A stretch of DNA of 40,484 nucleotides, taken from a virus. Location: the IMG/VR virus record IMGVR_UViG_3300036820_000331, positions 1 through 40,484 of that record; one strand, written 5' to 3'. Positions within the stretch are counted from its first letter, which is position 1; each line of letters begins with the position of its first letter. Below are positions 22,966 through 30,031 of this stretch, one piece after another. The notes beneath the pieces were generated by a model. That model had not been told where the DNA came from and searched no databases. It worked only from the letters and a program-made list of their open reading frames with translations. Both the position numbers and the translations under genes were made by a program.

Positions 22966-23375
22966 GCCCCGTTCGCTTCTCTCGCGCCGCCGTTCTCTTC
23001 GCGGCGCCGGCGCAGTATGTCAGCGGCCTCAAGGATGACCTGTTCCTCTTGCGGTGTGAAGCCGGACGCCCTTGCCGTTGGCCCCCCGGCGTCGGCACCT
23101 TCGCGGAGAATGGCGGCGGCATCGGGTCGGCCCGCGGCCTCAAGTTGCGCGGCTGTGACTGCAACTGCTGCGGCCATCCGGGCGAGCGTTCTGGCGGGTG
23201 CGTGTACCCGAGCGTAGCTGCCAGGCGAGACGTTCTGGTACCCGGTAGTGATCTGGCGCCACCGGCCGTACGAGATGCCTGCGCGCTTGCTGGCCTTGCG
23301 GATGGACAGGCCGGTGCGCTCCAGCGCGTCGGCGATGAGCTTGCCCTCGGGTGGCTGCTCGGGGCGTGTTTCCAT
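22962..23375 (-). CDS. XRE-type repressor, probable immunity regulator
   Basis: ATG 23375 gives 137 residues. The HTH is clear: KLIADALERTGLSIRKASKRAGISYGRWRQITTGYQNVSPG, a form often seen in actinophages, followed by a helical dimerisation-type region rich in Ala and a C-terminal QEEQVILEAADILRRRREE. The gene is transcribed away from the recombination operon. CACCTTCAC/CATCTTCAC sites lie over its leader, and related GTGAAGGT palindromes lie before the divergent early operon and the HTH gene at 25667. It is the obvious candidate to bind them. Confidence 0.7.
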   Translation of the reverse strand: METRPEQPPEGKLIADALERTGLSIRKASKRAGISYGRWRQITTGYQNVSPGSYARVHAPARTLARMAAAVAVTAAQLEAAGRPDAAAILREGADAGGPTARASGFTPQEEQVILEAADILRRRREENGGAREANGA

Positions 23376-23380
23376 GCAGA

Positions 23381-23483
23381 CACCTTCACGCATCTTCACA
23401 CCTCTGTCTAGCCGACTCGCGCCGCTCGCCGAACCGGATGTTAACACCTGCTACGAAGGGCCGTGAAGGTTGCACACCTTCAC
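23381..23483. promoter_or_regulatory. Operator region between repressor and early operon
   Basis: Direct repeats CACCTTCAC (23381-23389) and CATCTTCAC (23391-23399) lie just before the repressor start. A palindrome, GTGAAGGT (23463-23470) with ACCTTCAC (23476-23483), lies before the rightward operon. TTGCAC (23470-23475) and TAGCGT (23494-23499) could form the rightward promoter with an 18-base spacer overlapped by the palindrome. TGTTAACA at 23439-23446 is another small palindrome. Confidence 0.65.
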
Positions 23484-23573
23484 ACTTATGGAGTAGCGTC
23501 GCGGCGCAACGGGTTCCGCCCGGTCGAACGGACGGAACCCAGATAACCGACACCTTGGAAGGAAGGTGCAGGC

Positions 23574-24239
23574 ATGGCTAAGCCTAACTCCGCGGTCTCA
23601 GCGGAAGCCCAGGCGCCGAAGGTCATCCGGCTCCGGCGGATCGAGGACATGGTCCTCGTGACCAGGATCGAGGGCAAGACTCCTCTCATCCCGCACCGCT
23701 GGTCAGAGAAGGCCATCCGGATGATGGCCGAGAAGCAGCAGCAAGAGACCACGACCAGCGCGAAACCGCAGCGGGAGCCGAAGAACCCCGAACAGGAAGC
23801 GCACGACTCCTGTTACTGGCTGGATGTCACCGACGATGGCGGCAATACCGTCACCAAGGGTGCGATGCCAGCGACGGCTTTCAAGGCGAGCATGGTTGGA
23901 GCATGCCGGTTCTACGGCGGCATCACGATGGTGCAGGCAAAGCAGCTGTTCTACGTCGAGGGCAGCGGGGCGGATCAGCTCGTGCCGATCGACGGCGAGC
24001 CGGTCATGCGGCAGGACACTCCGCGGAACGCGACCGGCGTGGCCGACCTTCGCTACCGGATGATGTTCTACCCGTGGTCGGCGACGCTCCGCGTCCGGTA
24101 CATCCCCACGATGATCGACCCTGATTCGGTGCTCGCGCTGCTGGACGCCGGCGGCAAGGGTGGCGTCGGAGACTGGCGCCCGTCGTCGCCGAAGTCATCG
24201 ACGGGCACTTTCGGGCAGTTCTCCGTGATGGAGGGCTGA
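23574..24239 (+). CDS. Conserved phage protein of unknown function, first gene of early operon
   Basis: This 221-residue protein lies behind GGAAGGAAGG. It begins with a polar tail, then IRLRRIEDMVLVTRIEGKTPLIPHRWSEKA, a charged helix (EKQQQETT...), and a core with YWLD, AMPATAFKASMVGACRF, RYRMMFYPWSATLRVRYI and GDWRPSS...GTFGQFSV. This pattern recurs in prophage early regions near recombination genes. The alternating strand-helix arrangement suggests a nucleic-acid-binding fold, but no function is established. Confidence 0.65.
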   Translation: MAKPNSAVSAEAQAPKVIRLRRIEDMVLVTRIEGKTPLIPHRWSEKAIRMMAEKQQQETTTSAKPQREPKNPEQEAHDSCYWLDVTDDGGNTVTKGAMPATAFKASMVGACRFYGGITMVQAKQLFYVEGSGADQLVPIDGEPVMRQDTPRNATGVADLRYRMMFYPWSATLRVRYIPTMIDPDSVLALLDAGGKGGVGDWRPSSPKSSTGTFGQFSVMEG

Positions 24240-24556
24240 GCAAGGCAGTCAGGGCATGGCGCGGCGCGGCGCGGCCTGGCCGGGCGGGGCGACGCGAGGC
24301 GAGGTACGGCTGGGCAGTCTTGGCGAGGTTGGGCGGGACTGGGCAGGGCTGGACTTGGAATGGCATGGCCCGGCGGGCACGGACTGGCATGGCGAGGATA
24401 GGCATGGCCCGGCAGGTGCGGCATGGCAGGGCATGGCTCGGTTGGGACGGGCAGGGTGGGGCACGGCGCGGCGGGGCAGGCGTGGCGCGGCTCGGCCTGG
24501 GAGGGCGGGGCGTGGCGCGGTCCGGCGTGGCTGGGCGCGGCAGGCCTTACAGCGAG
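24240..24556 (+). repeat. Five-base-period GG array, upstream copy
   Basis: For about 300 bases the plus strand can be cut into five-base units in which GG recurs at a constant phase (units such as GGCAT, GGCGC, GGCTG, GGCAG), with occasional phase slips. Bases between the GG pairs vary widely. The strand is very G-rich and poor in A. The period of five is incompatible with codon structure, and the open frames through it are by-products of few stop codons. A similar array lies on the other side of the next gene. Confidence 0.7.
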
Positions 24557-24570
24557 AAAGGAGTTCTGCA

Positions 24571-25269
24571 ATGGCAACCACCAAGGTTCGCCTGACCGAC
24601 TTGGTCGAGGACTACGACCTGTATCCCCGGCACGCCGTGGACGGCAGCTATGTCGCCGAGCTTGCGAGAGCGATCACGGCTGGCGACAAGTTGCCCTCCC
24701 CGATTGTGGAGCGCAAATCCAAGCGCATCGTTGACGGCTTCCACCGCGTCCGGGCCTACCGTAAGGTTCTCGGCCGCGGCGGCGAGATCACCGTCGAGAT
24801 GCGCACCTACCCATCCGAGACCGAGCTTCTCAAGGAAGCGATTGCGCTCAACGCGACCCACGGGCGCAAGTTCGATGCGCAGGACAAGACGCGCTCAGCG
24901 CTCATGCTCGAACGCGCCGGCGTCCCTGTCACGGAGATCAAGGTCGTGCTGCACACCACGGAGGAGCGCGTCCGCGAACTGCTGGCCCGCGTCGTCATCG
25001 TCAAGCCCGAGAAGGAGAACGCCGCCCCGGAGAAGTGGCCGGCCAAGCCGGTCATCTACCCGGGCAAGGGGCAGCCGCCGCGGGAAATCACCGAGCAGCA
25101 GCATTCGGTGATGGAGTCCTCATCCGGGCACCGGACGGCGCAGACGGTCACGCAGCTAACCCGCGAGATTGAGTCCGGGCTGATCGACTTCACGGCACCG
25201 GGCGTCGCCGAGAAGCTGTGGAAGCTGCACGACTCGATCGAGGCAACGGTCCCGGCTGTCGCTGCGTGA
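24571..25269 (+). CDS. ParB/Srx-like N-terminal domain protein
   Basis: ATG 24571, seven bases after AAAGGAG, gives 232 residues; the longer open frame upstream is only the GG array. Residues ~8-105 resemble the ParB-N fold: DLYPRHAVDGSYVAELARAI, PIVERKSKRIVDGFHRVRAY with the DGFHR signature at 55-59, and an ALNATHGRKFDAQDKTRSALML segment. A helical region with ITEIKVVLHTTEERVRELLARV follows, which may be the DNA-binding part. ParB-like proteins bind or cleave DNA and may use CTP. Its position between two GG arrays suggests they could be its binding sites. Confidence 0.75.
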   Translation: MATTKVRLTDLVEDYDLYPRHAVDGSYVAELARAITAGDKLPSPIVERKSKRIVDGFHRVRAYRKVLGRGGEITVEMRTYPSETELLKEAIALNATHGRKFDAQDKTRSALMLERAGVPVTEIKVVLHTTEERVRELLARVVIVKPEKENAAPEKWPAKPVIYPGKGQPPREITEQQHSVMESSSGHRTAQTVTQLTREIESGLIDFTAPGVAEKLWKLHDSIEATVPAVAA

Positions 25270-25610
25270 CCCTCAGGGCCGGGGAATGGCCGTCGTGGTT
25301 CGGCAGGTCTGGGCCCGGCTAGGTGTGGCTCGGCAGTCAAGGTCAGGCGAGGTTCGGCTGGGCGAGGCGCGGGTTGGTGGGGCCGGGCGCGCGTAGGCGC
25401 GGCAAGGAGTGGCAGTCATGGCAAGGGTAGGCCGGGCCTGGCGTGGCTGGGTGAGGCATGACGAGGCAAGGAGCGGCACGGCAGTCGAGGTTTGGTGGGG
25501 CCGGGACAGGCTGGGTTAGGCGCGGCACGGTTCGGTATGGCTCGGCAGGCGCGACGGGGCATGGTCAGGCGCGGCTCGGCGCGGCAGGGCGGCCACGGCC
25601 AGGAACTAAC
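25270..25610 (+). repeat. Five-base-period GG array, downstream copy
   Basis: This copy has the same character as the array at 24240: GG recurs every five bases across about 330 bases, with slips (units such as GGTTC, GGCAG, GGCTC, GGCAC, GGTAT). It is again G-rich on the plus strand. It lies between the ParB-like gene and a leaderless HTH gene. No long direct repeat is shared with the first array, so the two are alike in pattern, not in exact sequence. Confidence 0.7.
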
Positions 25611-25615
25611 CAAAC

Positions 25616-25666
25616 CCTAGTGTGAAGGTGCTTGACGTTCACGCACCTTCACACTAGGATCCTTTC
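25616..25666 (+). promoter_or_regulatory. Promoter within a 16-base inverted repeat operator
   Basis: CCTAGTGTGAAGGTGC (25616-25631) is a perfect inverted repeat of 25643-25658. TTGACG (25632-25637) sits in the loop and TAGGAT (25655-25660) lies 17 bases downstream. The transcription start would fall at about 25667, the A of the ATG, so the message is probably leaderless. The GTGAAGGT core matches the operators at 23381-23483. Confidence 0.8.
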
Positions 25667-25897
25667 ATGCGCGGACCCAAGAGCCCTCTTGATCACGAGC
25701 CCGAGGCCGTTGAGTACGCCCGCCGCAAGGCCGGCCTGAGCAAGACAGATCTGGCGAAGCGGGTGGGTGTCTCACTCGCCCTCATCAGCCAGATCGAGAG
25801 CGGCGTCAGCAACGCAACGCCCGCGATGATTCTCAAGCTGGCCGAAGCGCTCAACTGCCCCGTCGTGGTTCTGGAGCGCAAGCGAGCGGTCGCATGA
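25667..25897 (+). CDS. Cro/XRE-type HTH protein, probably leaderless mRNA
   Basis: The protein has 76 residues with a textbook HTH: AVEYARRKAGLSKTDLAKRVGVS, then LALISQIESGVSNATPAMILKLAEALN and a short end. No ribosome binding site precedes ATG 25667, and the promoter -10 ends six bases upstream. The stop overlaps the next start (ATGA). It may be the Cro-like partner of the repressor encoded at 22962-23375. Confidence 0.85.
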   Translation: MRGPKSPLDHEPEAVEYARRKAGLSKTDLAKRVGVSLALISQIESGVSNATPAMILKLAEALNCPVVVLERKRAVA

Positions 25898-26106
25898 GCC
25901 CGCTCAGCCCCTCAGCCGCCCGCGACATTGCTGGCCATCTCGACGCCGCCGACCGCGAGCGACGGGCTGCCTACGCCAAGGGCGGCGCACAGGCAGTCGC
26001 CGAAATGTGCTGTGTCCCCGGCGCGGGCCCGTCTCTCGCTGAGATCACGGCAGCAGCCGAGCGGATGGCGGCACGAGACCGCCAGCGGGCCGCAGGAGCG
26101 GCCTGA
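25894..26106 (+). CDS. Small helical protein
   Basis: ATG 25894 overlaps the HTH gene stop. The 70 residues are Ala/Arg-rich helices (AARDIAGHLDAADRERRAAYAKGG and LAEITAAAERMAARDRQRA) with a CC pair between them. No family is recognised. It is co-translated with the HTH gene. Confidence 0.55.
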   Translation: MSPLSPSAARDIAGHLDAADRERRAAYAKGGAQAVAEMCCVPGAGPSLAEITAAAERMAARDRQRAAGAA

Positions 26107-26107
26107 C

Positions 26108-26145
26108 AAAAAAAACAGCGCCCGCCGCTCTGACCAGCGACGGGC
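26108..26145 (-). terminator. Leftward intrinsic terminator inside the rightward operon
   Basis: On the minus strand the stem 26145-26136 with 26129-26120 (nine of ten pairs) is followed by eight U residues (A run at 26108-26115). This is a classic terminator for leftward transcription, although no leftward gene is found nearby except the IS transposase. In the rightward direction it has no U-tract. Confidence 0.65.
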
Positions 26146-26198
26146 ACCCGGGACTAGCAAGTTCCGGGACACAGACTAGCAGAAGGGCAGCAGGTTCC

Positions 26199-26459
26199 TT
26201 GGATACCAAGACTCCCGTACCCGGCGAGATGGTCAGTGCATGGGCACTGCACGCAGGTGACCGGATAGCCGTCGCCGAGCCAGGAGACGGCACGTTCGCC
26301 GCCGTCATCACCGAGATCCGCGACACCCCGGTCCCGTTCGGCGCTGAGCACGAGCTGGACTGGGAAGCCGCTGACCACCACTGCTCCGGGTGCCTGCACT
26401 ACTCACCCGCAGATCTGGTGAACCGGCTGTGGGCCAACCGCAAGGCGGTCGCGGCATGA
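26199..26459 (+). CDS. Small uncharacterised protein, TTG start
   Basis: TTG 26199 gives 86 residues; ATG 26229 is an alternative. The sequence has GDRIAVAEPGDGTFAAVITEIRD, a beta-rich block, then HHCSGCLHYSPADLVNRLW. The two Cys and His residues could bind a metal. The next gene begins at its stop (ATGA). Confidence 0.5.
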   Translation: MDTKTPVPGEMVSAWALHAGDRIAVAEPGDGTFAAVITEIRDTPVPFGAEHELDWEAADHHCSGCLHYSPADLVNRLWANRKAVAA

Positions 26460-26767
26460 ACGCCCCGACTGCCGCCGAAGTCGCCGAGGGCCTGCACGAG
26501 ATCGCCGATGCGGTGAAGCGAACCGGCCTGGTGCCGTCCTCTAACTGGCCGCTGGTCTTCCGCGCCCCCGGCGGCGTCACAACCGCCAGCGAGGTGATGG
26601 AGGTGGCCCGCTCGCTCGGCGCCGAGCTCGGCGAGCTTCAGGACTGCCGCGAGGAGCCGGACCTGTACTGGATCCGCTTCCGCGGCCACGTCCACGGCGT
26701 CACGGTCGACGTCACCGCAGACGGCGACGCCAGCCCGGCCCTTCCCTTCGGGGAGGTGGCCAGGTGA
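26456..26767 (+). CDS. Small uncharacterised alpha/beta protein
   Basis: ATG 26456 (ATGA overlap) gives 103 residues. A helix AAEVAEGLHEIADAVKRTG is followed by strands including WIRFRGHVHGVTVDVTAD. It overlaps the next gene in a GTGA junction. No family is recognised. Confidence 0.6.
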   Translation: MNAPTAAEVAEGLHEIADAVKRTGLVPSSNWPLVFRAPGGVTTASEVMEVARSLGAELGELQDCREEPDLYWIRFRGHVHGVTVDVTADGDASPALPFGEVAR

Positions 26768-27516
26768 GCGACGCAATGGGCGGCATCGCCGAGCGCTTCG
26801 CCGGCGACACCGCTAAGCACCGGATGACCGTCCTGCACGACGACGGCCTGTACCGGCACCTGCGATTCACCGCGATGCACCTGTGCAACGACGCTGAGTG
26901 GCGGACGACGAACGGCTTCTACTGGTTCGACCTGATCACCTGGCCGGGCAACCTCACGATCAACGGGGGCTGTGGCGCCTATACGTTCTCGCGGATCACC
27001 GACATGTTCGAGTTCTTCCGCTCCATGTACGGGATCAACCCTCAGTACTGGGCCGAGAAGGTGCCTCACGAGACCCGCACTCAGTCCTACAGCGAGGACA
27101 AGTTCCGCCAGCAGGTCAAGGAGGCCGCATCGGAGGCCGAAGGCTCATGCCCCGGCGTGAGCGCGGCCATTGAGGAGCAGTTCTACGGACCTCTGGCTGA
27201 GTGGGACATCGGCTGCGAGGACGGGGCCCGGAGGGCACTGGATGAGTTCTTGTTCTACAAGGACGAGGGCGACCGGTACGCAGTCCCCTTCAAGGAGCCG
27301 GATTTCCGCTTCTGCGACACGTGGGAGTGGGATCTGTCCGACTGGGACTGGACCTTCCTCTGGTGCTGCCACGCCATCCAGTGGGGCATCGGCCAGTACG
27401 ACAAGCAGGCTGTCGCCGAGCAGTCGCCCCCGCGGACGCTGCTCAGCTGGGTCCGCGAGAAGGCGGCGGCTGACGCCGGAACGGTGCCCGTTCCCTTCGC
27501 GGCAGGTGTGCTGTGA
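26764..27516 (+). CDS. Conserved phage protein of unknown function
   Basis: GTG 26764 gives 250 residues. The segment FYWFDLITWPGNLTINGGCGAYTF, followed by DMFEFFRSM, is a pattern I associate with proteins found in many phage early operons, whose function is not established. The C-terminal half is rich in Trp, Asp and Cys (WEWDLSDWDWTFLWCCHAI). No membrane segment is certain. It is translationally coupled on both sides. Confidence 0.65.
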   Translation: MSDAMGGIAERFAGDTAKHRMTVLHDDGLYRHLRFTAMHLCNDAEWRTTNGFYWFDLITWPGNLTINGGCGAYTFSRITDMFEFFRSMYGINPQYWAEKVPHETRTQSYSEDKFRQQVKEAASEAEGSCPGVSAAIEEQFYGPLAEWDIGCEDGARRALDEFLFYKDEGDRYAVPFKEPDFRFCDTWEWDLSDWDWTFLWCCHAIQWGIGQYDKQAVAEQSPPRTLLSWVREKAAADAGTVPVPFAAGVL

Positions 27517-27728
27517 CGCGCCGCGAGGTCATAGTGCTGCGCCGTGCATGGGGACGCCTCCCGGCCGTGGCCGGCATCGGGATGCGCCGCATCCCCCCGG
27601 TGCCGTCCCCGAGGCCAAGCGCTGACGAGGCCATGGAGCGGCTGGTGCTCCCAACCGACCCGTGGGACACCGGCCAGCTTGCGGCCATCTACCCGGATGC
27701 CGGTGAGGGATGGAGGGCGGAGCGGTGA
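27513..27728 (+). CDS. Small uncharacterised protein
   Basis: GTG 27513 overlaps the upstream stop. The 71 residues start with a basic segment (MTRREVIVLRRAWGRLP), then a Pro-rich part and an acidic end (DPWDTGQLAAIYPDAGEG). No family is recognised. Confidence 0.5.
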   Translation: MTRREVIVLRRAWGRLPAVAGIGMRRIPPVPSPRPSADEAMERLVLPTDPWDTGQLAAIYPDAGEGWRAER

Positions 27729-28009
27729 TCATCACGATTCAGGTCACCGAGCAAGACATCAGCACCGGCCTCGCGGGCGACTGCGAAGAGTGCCCGATCG
27801 CGCTGGCCATCTACCGCGCCCTGTCCGACGCGGGTGTGCGTGTCGGTACTGCCGGCGTGACCCTCTACCGCGAGGGCACCAACGCCATGCTGGCGCTGCC
27901 AGAGGCTGCTACCAGGTTCATCGACGGGTTCGACCACGACGAAGCGGTTGAGCCTTTCGAGTTCGACCTGGACGTGCCCGACGAGATCGTCCCGGCAGGT
28001 GCGTCATGA
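27725..28009 (+). CDS. Small conserved phage protein
   Basis: GTG 27725 (GTGA overlap) gives 94 residues: IITIQVTEQDISTGLAGDCEECPIA with two Cys, a helix, then FIDGFDHDEAVEPFEFDLDVPDE. The acidic end and short strand-helix layout are typical of small early phage proteins. Function is unknown. Confidence 0.6.
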   Translation: MIITIQVTEQDISTGLAGDCEECPIALAIYRALSDAGVRVGTAGVTLYREGTNAMLALPEAATRFIDGFDHDEAVEPFEFDLDVPDEIVPAGAS

Positions 28010-28185
28010 GGCACCTCACCATCCTCGCCCAGTTCCAGGAAATCTCCTCCCGGACCGGCGTCCCGGTCGCTGCCCTGATGGAAGCACGGGAGCGGGCCGC
28101 GGAACTGCTGATCGATGAGGTCACGGAGCAGGTTGAGCGCGCCCGGCTGGACTGGGAGATCGCCGAGGCGGTGACCCGTGCCTAA
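28006..28185 (+). CDS. Small helical protein, 59 residues
   Basis: ATG 28006 overlaps the upstream stop and TAA is at 28183-28185. The product is almost all helix (HLTILAQFQEISSRTGVP, MEARERAAELLIDEV, EQVERARLDWEIAEAV). The chain of overlapping starts supports it as a real gene. Confidence 0.6.
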   Translation: MRHLTILAQFQEISSRTGVPVAALMEARERAAELLIDEVTEQVERARLDWEIAEAVTRA

Positions 28186-28372
28186 GCCCTACCGGAGCTA
28201 CCAGCTGCGCACACCGGAGTGGTCCTGCACGGTCTGCCCGGCTGGGGGATCAGGACACGACGCCGAAGACCAGGGCCGCGCTCACCTTGAGGCCGCTGGC
28301 CATGAGGTCCATGTGGTGTCCGTAGCCGTAGTCATCCTGCGCCCCGTCCGGGAAGCGGAGGCCGCCTTATGA
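28178..28372 (+). CDS. Small possible zinc-binding protein
   Basis: GTG 28178 overlaps the upstream gene by eight bases. The 64 residues include CTVCPAGGSGHDAEDQGRAHLEAAGHEVHV, in which C-x2-C and two His spaced like a C2H2 finger could hold zinc. The rest is a short hydrophobic strand. Confidence 0.55.
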   Translation: MPKPYRSYQLRTPEWSCTVCPAGGSGHDAEDQGRAHLEAAGHEVHVVSVAVVILRPVREAEAAL

Positions 28373-28962
28373 ACGGCCCGATCGGCTGGCCGCCCCTGCG
28401 CCACCGCCCCCGGCCACCGCGAGGCCGCCACCGCGCCCTTGAAACCGTCCCGGAGTCCGACATGCCACCCATCCCAGCCCCGCCGCAGCACAGCACCGCA
28501 CCACAGCCATCCCTGCCCCCGCCGCCAGTCCCGGCCGAGCCCGAGAAGACCGTCCAGTGCGGATGGTGCAAAGTCATGGGCCCGCTGTCGCAGATCCCCG
28601 GCAGCGGCGGGTGGTACCGGTGCGCCAAGCTCTGGGAGTGCATCCCGCGGCAGCTGGCCGGTGGCCTGCCCGCACCGCTGTCCCCGGCAGGCACGCCGCC
28701 GCTGGAGCCTCTTCCCGTCGCTGAGCCTGAACCCCCCGTAGTCCTGCCACCCGCACAAGAGGCAGCGATGGAGCGGTTCAACGAGGCCACCGACGCACAG
28801 GACGCAGCCGAAGGCAAAGACCGCAGCAAGGACGGGGTGACGCCTGAGGCAGACGCGGAGGCTCCCGCAGACACCACGGAACCCGCTCCCGTCGCTGCCG
28901 AAGACGCGGCTGAGGCTGCCGCGCCGACTGCTGAGACCCTGGACGGCGGCGAGGGCGAGTGA
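28369..28962 (+). CDS. Pro/Ala-rich protein with Cys motif, upstream of exonuclease
   Basis: ATG 28369 (ATGA) gives 197 residues. The N-terminal ~60 residues are Pro-rich; residues ~62-90 hold CGWCKVMG and GGWYRCAKLWEC, a possible zinc site; the last ~70 are acidic and Ala-rich, disordered in character. It could be a scaffold or ssDNA-linked partner of the recombination proteins, but no family is recognised. Confidence 0.55.
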   Translation: MNGPIGWPPLRHRPRPPRGRHRALETVPESDMPPIPAPPQHSTAPQPSLPPPPVPAEPEKTVQCGWCKVMGPLSQIPGSGGWYRCAKLWECIPRQLAGGLPAPLSPAGTPPLEPLPVAEPEPPVVLPPAQEAAMERFNEATDAQDAAEGKDRSKDGVTPEADAEAPADTTEPAPVAAEDAAEAAAPTAETLDGGEGE

Positions 28963-30014
28963 ACGGCGTCCTGATTCCGACCGCCAGCGAGGCCGAGTGG
29001 CAGCACGCCCGCCGCAAGGGCGTGACCGCCAGCGAAATAGCCGTGGTGATGGGCCTGTCGCCCTACGACTCGCCTTTCTCTCTGTATCACCGCAAGCTCG
29101 GCAACCTGCCTGACCAGGAAGACAGCATGGCCCTGGCCATCGGCCGCCACTTCGAGGACTTCGTCGCCGGCCGGTTTGCCGAGCAGCACGCCGAGTTCCA
29201 CGTCAGTGGCGATGGCCGCGCGCTGTACGCACACCCGTACCGGCTCTGGCAGCTGGCAACCCCGGACCGGATCGTCAACGATGTCCGCCTCGACTTCCTT
29301 AACGGCGTCGACGATGCGTTCGAGGAGTACGAGCCGTACGCAGTGCTGGAGTGCAAGACCGACGGCGGGTTCGACGGCTGGGGCGACGACGGCACCGACG
29401 AAATCCCCGTCCACTACCGCTGCCAGGTGCTGTGGCAGATGGACGTCATGGGCGTGCAGGCCGCGTTCGTGGCCTGCCTGTTCATGAACCGGCGGCAGCT
29501 GCGCGTTTACCCGATCACGCTGGACGACGCGGCGCACGCCGACCTGAAGCTGATGCGCGAGGAAGCCGAGACGTTCCTCGGCCGCCTCCGCGAGGGCACC
29601 GAGCCCGGCGTCGACTGGCGCCCGGCCACCCGCCAGGCGCTCAACCAGCTGCACCCGGAGCTTGAGGACCGCGAGGTCATCATCCCGCGGCACCTCGGCG
29701 TGGCTTACCAGGCCGCCGTGCGCCGGCACGAGCTGGCCGAGCGGCGCAAGGACGAACTGGCCAGCCGGGTGCTGGCCGAGGTCGGCGACGGCCGGTACGC
29801 GATCGAGGCGGAGACCGGCCGCAAGGTCGCCACCCGCTCGGTCAGCAAGCCCAAGCGCATCGACACGAAGAAGTTGCGCGCCGAGCACCCCGATATCGCC
29901 GCGGCGTGCACCAGGTCCCCGAAGCCCGAAGTCCGGCTGATCCCCGCGAGGCACGCAAGCACCGCCCGGGTGATCCGCCCCGCCCTGACAGCAGCATCCA
30001 AGGAGCAGTCATGA
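28959..30014 (+). CDS. YqaJ-family (lambda-exonuclease-like) viral recombinase nuclease
   Basis: GTG 28959 gives 351 residues. The domain signatures are visible: GVTASEIAVVMGLSPYDSPFSLY (21-43), E66 in HFEDF, D103 in TPDRI, E131-x-K133 in LECKT and Q156. These form the metal site of YqaJ/RecE-type 5'-3' exonucleases, which resect double-strand ends to give 3' overhangs for an annealing protein. recT lies next to it, split off only by an IS. The C-terminal ~100 residues are basic and helical. It would act in phage recombination. Confidence 0.85.
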   Translation: MNGVLIPTASEAEWQHARRKGVTASEIAVVMGLSPYDSPFSLYHRKLGNLPDQEDSMALAIGRHFEDFVAGRFAEQHAEFHVSGDGRALYAHPYRLWQLATPDRIVNDVRLDFLNGVDDAFEEYEPYAVLECKTDGGFDGWGDDGTDEIPVHYRCQVLWQMDVMGVQAAFVACLFMNRRQLRVYPITLDDAAHADLKLMREEAETFLGRLREGTEPGVDWRPATRQALNQLHPELEDREVIIPRHLGVAYQAAVRRHELAERRKDELASRVLAEVGDGRYAIEAETGRKVATRSVSKPKRIDTKKLRAEHPDIAAACTRSPKPEVRLIPARHASTARVIRPALTAASKEQS

Positions 30015-30031
30015 CACTCCCTATGTCAACC

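Noticed and set aside
24256-24570. N-terminal extension of the ParB-like protein
   Set aside because: It is a low-complexity translation of the GG array; AAAGGAG and ATG 24571 mark the real start.
24240-25610. CRISPR array or diversity-generating repeat
   Set aside because: There are no fixed repeats with spacers, no adenine-biased variable region and no reverse transcriptase; the regularity is only the GG phase.
26370-26390. DHHC-type palmitoyltransferase motif in the protein at 26199
   Set aside because: The residues read DHHCSGC in a small soluble protein without membrane helices, so the resemblance is accidental.
28332-29954. Long minus-strand frame opposite the exonuclease
   Set aside because: It is a shadow; the plus strand encodes complete YqaJ motifs.
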